Source: Acidobacteriota bacterium
GTDB taxonomy: Bacteria > Acidobacteriota > Polarisedimenticolia > J045
Direction: 5' to 3'
NCBI GenBank assembly: GCA_020350085.1
Contig: CP070706.1
Coordinates: forward strand, 1,657,382 to 1,662,998
Length of the DNA stretch: 5,617 nucleotides
Shown: positions 1 through 5,617 of the stretch, piece by piece
Position numbering within the stretch: position 1 is the first letter of the stretch
Layout of the letters: the number at the start of each line of letters is the position of its first letter
The notes under the pieces: model-generated
Told to the model about the DNA's origin: nothing
Database searches by the model: none
Seen by the model: the letters and a program-made list of their open reading frames with translations, nothing else
Translations under genes and position numbers: made by a program

Positions 1-2
1 GC

Positions 3-950
3 CAGTCGGACACGGACGAGGTCGTCATCACGGCCGAGGACAGCGCGGCGCCGTTCGGCCAGATCACCTGGCCGTCCCAGGACGGGCTGTGCTTCGGCGG
101 GCCGGTGACGGTCGAGGACGACTTCACCGACACGTGCGAGCCGGACGCCTTGACGCGCACGTACGTTCCGCCGGGCGGTCCGACCTACTCCGAGCACGGC
201 GACTACCTCGTCACGCTGACGGTGACGGATCCGACGGGCAACCCGGCGATGGACGACGTCTCGTTCACGATCGACCTGGTCGCGCCGACGGCGCGGATGA
301 AGCCGCGTCCCGATGAGTTCATCATTCCCTCGACGCTGCCGTTTACGGACTTGTTCGAGGCCTCGGACGAGGACGGGGCCTCGGGCGGTGTCGTGCTCGA
401 GCAGGTGTTTCTCGACGACTGTCTCGTGTTCGATGGCGCGACGTACGTCGAGGAACCGAACGGTCTGCTCAGCGACGACACGCTGGAGATCACGCGCGAG
501 CTGCTGTGCGAGGTCGTGGCGCGCTGCGGTCTGCCGGGGATGGACGAGCCGGTCGTGCGGGTCGATGCGTACGATTGCGGCGGGAATCTCGGCAGCAGCT
601 TCCGCGTGATTCCGGTCAACCCGAAGCTGTTCCCGCCGGCGTGTCAGGCTCTGCTGACGCTCTCCGGGGACGAGGTCTCGTGGTTGCCCGTCTTCGAGGC
701 AGAGGCTTACGATCTCGGCCGCGGTGACGTGCGCCGGCTCGCGGCGGCGGACGGCATCGTCGATCTCGGCTCGGTGAGCTGTCTCGCCGAGGACACGATG
801 TCGACGAACAGCACGGACGGAGCGCGGCCGCAGGCGGGCGAGGCGTTCTTCTATCTCGTGCGCTATCGCCACGGTTTGACGACATCCGAATATGGTTGGT
901 CATCGGCAGACGAGCCGGAACGCTCCGGCGAGGAGGACTGCATCCCGTAA
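3..950 (+). CDS. C-terminal part of a secreted multidomain (Ig/HYR-like plus FN3-like) protein, 5' partial
   Basis: This frame is open from the window edge to a TAA at 948-950 (315 visible codons). It has no convincing start, so the gene begins upstream; the GTG at 105 lies inside a domain and is not a likely start. Numbering from the first visible codon, residues about 5-90 look like an Ig/HYR/PKD-type beta-sandwich, with the strand pattern GDYLVTLTVTDPTGN at 66-80. Residues about 92-200 resemble a second Ig-like module with several cysteines, including YDCGGN near its end. The last ~110 residues resemble the terminal fibronectin-III-like domain of many large exported proteins in Acidobacteriota and similar groups: a WLPVFEAEAYDLGRGD segment, then AFFYLVRYRHG, ending in DCIP. 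Composition is acidic and cysteine-bearing, as expected for an extracellular protein. I see no transmembrane anchor or PEP-CTERM-type sorting signal at the C-terminus. The N-terminal and any catalytic domain are outside the window, so the specific function is unknown; adhesion or a substrate-binding tail is an inference. Confidence 0.85.
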   Translation, partial: QSDTDEVVITAEDSAAPFGQITWPSQDGLCFGGPVTVEDDFTDTCEPDALTRTYVPPGGPTYSEHGDYLVTLTVTDPTGNPAMDDVSFTIDLVAPTARMKPRPDEFIIPSTLPFTDLFEASDEDGASGGVVLEQVFLDDCLVFDGATYVEEPNGLLSDDTLEITRELLCEVVARCGLPGMDEPVVRVDAYDCGGNLGSSFRVIPVNPKLFPPACQALLTLSGDEVSWLPVFEAEAYDLGRGDVRRLAAADGIVDLGSVSCLAEDTMSTNSTDGARPQAGEAFFYLVRYRHGLTTSEYGWSSADEPERSGEEDCIP

Positions 951-977
951 CGTCGGGCTCCCAGGCCTCACGCGGTC

Positions 978-1012
978 TCGAACTGATCCCGCGCGGACAG
1001 TAGACTGCGTCC
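978..1012 (+). promoter_or_regulatory. Putative leaderless promoter of the kinase gene
   Basis: TAGACT at 1001-1006 matches the -10 consensus at four of six positions. Its last base is seven bases before the A of the ATG at 1013, so +1 would fall on the start codon itself. A weak -35-like TCGAAC (978-983, three of six) lies 17 bases upstream. No Shine-Dalgarno sequence is present in the 20 bases before the ATG; the nearest GGA (995-997) is too far. The TAG of the -10 element is also an in-frame stop. The layout is visible in the sequence; promoter activity is inferred. Confidence 0.4.
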
Positions 1013-4924
<3,912 letters not shown>

Positions 4925-5102
4925 TCGGGATGGTGCGTAAGACCCTCTTCCTGAGGCCGTCCGCACGCCCTCGTTCCCGTGAGGAATGTGGTTTCTTCGA
5001 TCGACCGGGCTCAGTCGTGGGAAAACGCTCGACGCGATCCATCAACATGCCGCGGACGAGCTGAGCAGCCTCCAGCGACTCACACACGGCTGCGCCAAGG
5101 TG

Positions 5103-5108
5103 TAAAAT
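5103..5108 (+). promoter_or_regulatory. Probable -10 element of the Lon-like protease gene
   Basis: TAAAAT matches the sigma-70-type -10 consensus at five of six positions and stands out in GC-rich surroundings. The expected start of transcription is near 5115, giving a leader of about 39 bases that includes the ribosome-binding site. No good -35 hexamer is found at 16-18 bases upstream (TCACAC at 5080-5085 is weak), so an activator or an alternative sigma factor may be involved. Confidence 0.5.
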
Positions 5109-5139
5109 CATGATCGAACGCGGCATGAACTCCCGTTCT

Positions 5140-5147
5140 GAGGAGAA
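5140..5147 (+). promoter_or_regulatory. Shine-Dalgarno site for the Lon-like protease
   Basis: GAGGAGAA lies just upstream, with eight bases between GAGGAG and the GTG at 5154. An in-frame TGA at 5139-5141 excludes any earlier start, and no other start codon lies between it and the GTG. Together these fix the initiation codon as GTG. Confidence 0.85.
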
Positions 5148-5153
5148 TCGGTC

Positions 5154-5617
5154 GTGGTACCCCTCGAGCCGCTCGATCCAGATCTCCTGTACCGTCGCTG
5201 CGACCCATCGAAGCTCGACTTTGCCAGCACCGAGGAGCTCGCACCTCTCGAAGAGACGCTCGGCCAGCCGCGCGCCGTCGCCGCGATCGAGTTCGGCATC
5301 GGTGTCGATGGTGACGGTTTCAACATCTTCGCCTTCGGGGCGCCGGGTACCGGCAAACACACGGTGCTGGAGCAGTTCCTCGCTCAGCGTGCAGCGAAGA
5401 TGCCCGCGCCGTTCGAGTGGTGCTACGTCAACAACTTCGATGAGCCGGTCAAGCCCCGCCTGCTGAGGCTTCCTGCTGGTCTCGGCTCGAAGCTCGCGCG
5501 GGACATGGACGGTCTCGTCGAGGCGCTCGTGACGTCGCTCAGCGCCGCCATCGAAAGCGAGGACTATCAGACGCGCCGGCAGGCGTTGGAGGAGGAGTTC
5601 GACGAGAAGCCGGGAGC
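5154..5617 (+). CDS. Lon-related ATP-dependent protease (AAA_32/LonC-like), 3' partial
   Basis: The first 154 codons are visible; the gene continues past the window. The protein starts with VPLEPLDPDLLYRRCDPSKL, followed by a GQPRAVAAIEFGIG segment (37-50), Walker A GAPGTGKHT (62-70), and the block WCYVNNFDEP (89-98) with KPRLLRLPAG (100-109) after it. This order is characteristic of the COG1067 Lon-related proteases, whose N-terminal ATPase part is AAA_32; E. coli YcbZ (LonH) belongs to the same broad group. Family members are about 800 residues long and end in a Lon-type serine-lysine protease domain, which cannot be checked here. After ~110 a helical, charged stretch begins, matching the coiled-coil insertion seen in the family. 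The protein is presumably cytoplasmic and acts in degradation of selected or damaged proteins. It has its own probable promoter and a GTG start with a strong ribosome-binding site. The 229-base gap argues against simple co-transcription with the kinase gene. Confidence 0.92.
   Translation, partial: MVPLEPLDPDLLYRRCDPSKLDFASTEELAPLEETLGQPRAVAAIEFGIGVDGDGFNIFAFGAPGTGKHTVLEQFLAQRAAKMPAPFEWCYVNNFDEPVKPRLLRLPAGLGSKLARDMDGLVEALVTSLSAAIESEDYQTRRQALEEEFDEKPG

Larger units (their letters stand above)
4925..5153 (+). other. Intergenic region between the kinase and Lon-like protease genes
   Basis: These 229 bases hold no supported gene. Near the kinase stop are two short look-alike stem candidates: CCTC-5 nt-GAGG (4944-4956) and CCTC-8 nt-GAGG (4969-4984). 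They have only four base pairs each and no T-run, so they are not convincing terminators. The downstream half carries the probable promoter and ribosome-binding site of the protease gene. I recognise no tRNA or structured-RNA family here. Confidence 0.6.

Noticed and set aside
105..950. GTG 105 as the real start of the first gene
   Set aside because: The frame is open upstream to the window edge, the encoded sequence before it continues the same Ig-like domain, and no ribosome-binding site or signal peptide follows.
971..993. CGCGG/CCGCG inverted repeat between the first two genes as a terminator
   Set aside because: It has only five pairs around a 13-base loop, with no T-run, and overlaps the putative promoter. 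It is easily expected by chance at this GC content.
5110..5466. Forward open frame starting at the ATG just after TAAAAT
   Set aside because: It would begin upstream of the predicted transcription start, overlaps the protease gene out of frame for over 300 bases, and encodes Ser/Arg-rich shadow sequence.

Overview
The window is GC-rich DNA from an environmental bacterium with a signalling-heavy genome. A protein kinase fused to an ATPase and a tetratricopeptide (TPR) array, next to a secreted protein with Ig-like and fibronectin-like domains, is typical of Acidobacteriota, Myxococcota and related lineages. I lean towards Acidobacteriota, but the sequence alone does not settle the phylum. No RNA gene, mobile element, CRISPR array or origin is visible.

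All three genes are on the + strand. Positions 3-950 hold the 3' part of a gene for a large, probably exported, multidomain adhesin-like protein; its start lies outside the window. After a 62-base gap, positions 1013-4924 encode a 1303-residue protein. It combines a Hanks-type Ser/Thr kinase, a STAND/LuxR-LAL-type ATPase and about twelve TPR units. A 229-base gap (4925-5153) follows, carrying a probable promoter and a strong ribosome-binding site. Positions 5154-5617 then hold the first 154 codons of a Lon-related ATP-dependent protease (AAA_32/LonC-like, COG1067; E. coli YcbZ is a relative), which runs off the end.

The two starts that fall inside the window can be fixed firmly, because each has an in-frame stop codon just upstream. 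They use different logic. The kinase gene has no Shine-Dalgarno sequence, and its -10-like element sits where transcription would begin on the A of the ATG, so a leaderless mRNA is likely. The protease gene has a good -10 element, a short leader and a GAGGAG site eight bases before a GTG start.

The genes do not form an obvious operon. The kinase-ATPase-TPR protein is probably a cytoplasmic switch in which the TPR array senses a protein or other ligand, the STAND ATPase changes state, and the kinase signals onward. The protease would act in cytoplasmic protein quality control. A functional link between them is possible but rests only on adjacency. I did not find a clearly new biological system. 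The observations most worth checking are the leaderless-start geometry, the strictly 40-residue TPR array, and the NLR/Avs-like layout with a kinase in the effector position.
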